Shown here: positions 5,472 to 5,813 of the stretch, in pieces
How positions within the stretch are numbered: position 1 is the first letter of the stretch
How the letters are laid out: each line of letters starts with the position of its first letter
From: CAYFXA01 sp964347135
GTDB taxonomy: Bacteria; Patescibacteriota; Microgenomatia; PFEM01; JAHIFH01
Length of the DNA stretch: 5,813 nt
Direction of reading: 5' to 3'
Assembly (NCBI GenBank): GCA_964347135.1
Contig: CAYFXA010000028.1
Coordinates: forward strand, 1-5,813
Notes under the pieces: generated by a model
What the model was told of the DNA's origin: nothing
Seen by the model: only the letters and a program-made list of their open reading frames with translations
Databases searched by the model: none
Made by a program: the position numbers and the translations under genes

Positions 5472-5813
5472 TTAACTCTGAAGAATCTCTTTAACAGCAG
5501 TAACCAGTTCAGGATAATTAAAGTAATCCATTAATTGCTCTTCCCAATTAGGACTCTCAATATTAATCAAAGGCTCAACGCCTTGGTCTTGAATCGGCTG
5601 GCCATCATCACGCAAAGTCAAGCTGTGAACCAAAAAGATTGAATATTTCTCATCAGCATCAATTTGGGTATCCAAAGCAAAAACCTTTTCCACTGTTCCC
5701 CAACCTTTAGTGGCTGTGCCCACAATTACGCCCACATTATATTTTTTCAAAGTGGCGGCCATTACCTCAGCCGAAGACTGGGTTCCACTGTCAACAAGAA
5801 TAACTACCTTTTT
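5472..5813 (-). CDS. S41 family peptidase (CtpA-like), C-terminal part, start outside window
   Basis: The visible 113 residues are the C-terminal end of a carboxyl-terminal processing protease. The frame is open to the window edge, so the internal ATG at 5762 is not the start. Residues 3-17 (VVILVDSGTQSSAEV) match the nucleophile region usually written GSASASEI, which places the catalytic serine at S13. The segment GTATKGWGTVEKVF (32-45) matches the usual TFGKGTVQ region, and DDGQPIQDQGVEPL precedes a C-terminal helix. In CtpB and Prc the catalytic lysine lies 25 residues after the serine. Here that position is Trp (W38), and the Gln expected at +29 is Glu (E42); the nearest lysine is at +23 (K36). 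These proteins normally act in the envelope and carry a PDZ domain, which would lie off the edge. The enzyme may be inactive or use a different dyad. Confidence 0.87.
   Translation of the reverse strand, partial: KKVVILVDSGTQSSAEVMAATLKKYNVGVIVGTATKGWGTVEKVFALDTQIDADEKYSIFLVHSLTLRDDGQPIQDQGVEPLINIESPNWEEQLMDYFNYPELVTAVKEILQS

Noticed and set aside
5288..5494. 68-codon plus-strand open frame crossing the VanW promoter region
   Set aside because: It is antisense to the signal peptide and leader of the VanW-type gene; its Gly/Ala richness comes from the Pro/Ala-rich complement.
1..5813. CRISPR array, insertion sequence, attachment site or long nucleotide repeat
   Set aside because: No regularly spaced direct repeats, terminal inverted repeats, transposase or integrase motif was seen on either strand. 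No duplicated tRNA 3' end was found that would mark an attachment site.

Overview
The window is an AT-rich, tightly packed bacterial fragment that most resembles a Candidate Phyla Radiation (Patescibacteria) genome. This is an inference from content. The zinc-finger plus cysteine-rich gene pair at 165-1444 belongs to a type I associate mainly with that group, the membrane-anchored VirD4/TraD-like ATPase is of a kind common there, genes overlap at both convergent junctions, and most starts lack a Shine-Dalgarno sequence. UGA acts as a stop (end of the first CDS) and Trp is TGG, so the code looks standard; the UGA=Gly lineages (Gracilibacteria, Absconditabacteria) are unlikely.

Layout: a promoter and tRNA-Thr(UGU) lie at 1-114. 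On the same strand follow a small protein with two C4 zinc-finger sites (165-524) and a 22-cysteine protein (521-1444), joined by an ATGA overlap. The second gene is in the -1 frame of the first, just after an 8-A run, so the two may form one split or frameshifted protein. On the minus strand, a 787-residue TraD/VirD4/HerA-like ATPase (3773-1410) runs tail-to-tail into the Cys-rich gene with a 35-bp overlap. It shares a 53-bp divergent promoter region with a plus-strand SAM-dependent methyltransferase (3827-4741). The methyltransferase stop interlocks with the stop of a minus-strand VanW-domain secreted protein (5400-4738) in the tetranucleotide CTAG. Upstream of the VanW gene lie a TATAAT box and a hairpin, then the C-terminal end of a minus-strand S41 (CtpA-like) peptidase that runs off the right edge.

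How the genes work together: no pathway is evident. The S41 and VanW-type products are probably both envelope proteins on the same strand. The ATPase is membrane-anchored and has no other conjugation or secretion gene beside it. The methyltransferase differs from its neighbours in arginine codon use and may have a separate origin. The strongest leads are the frame relation of the first two genes and the apparent loss of the catalytic lysine and glutamine in the S41 domain.
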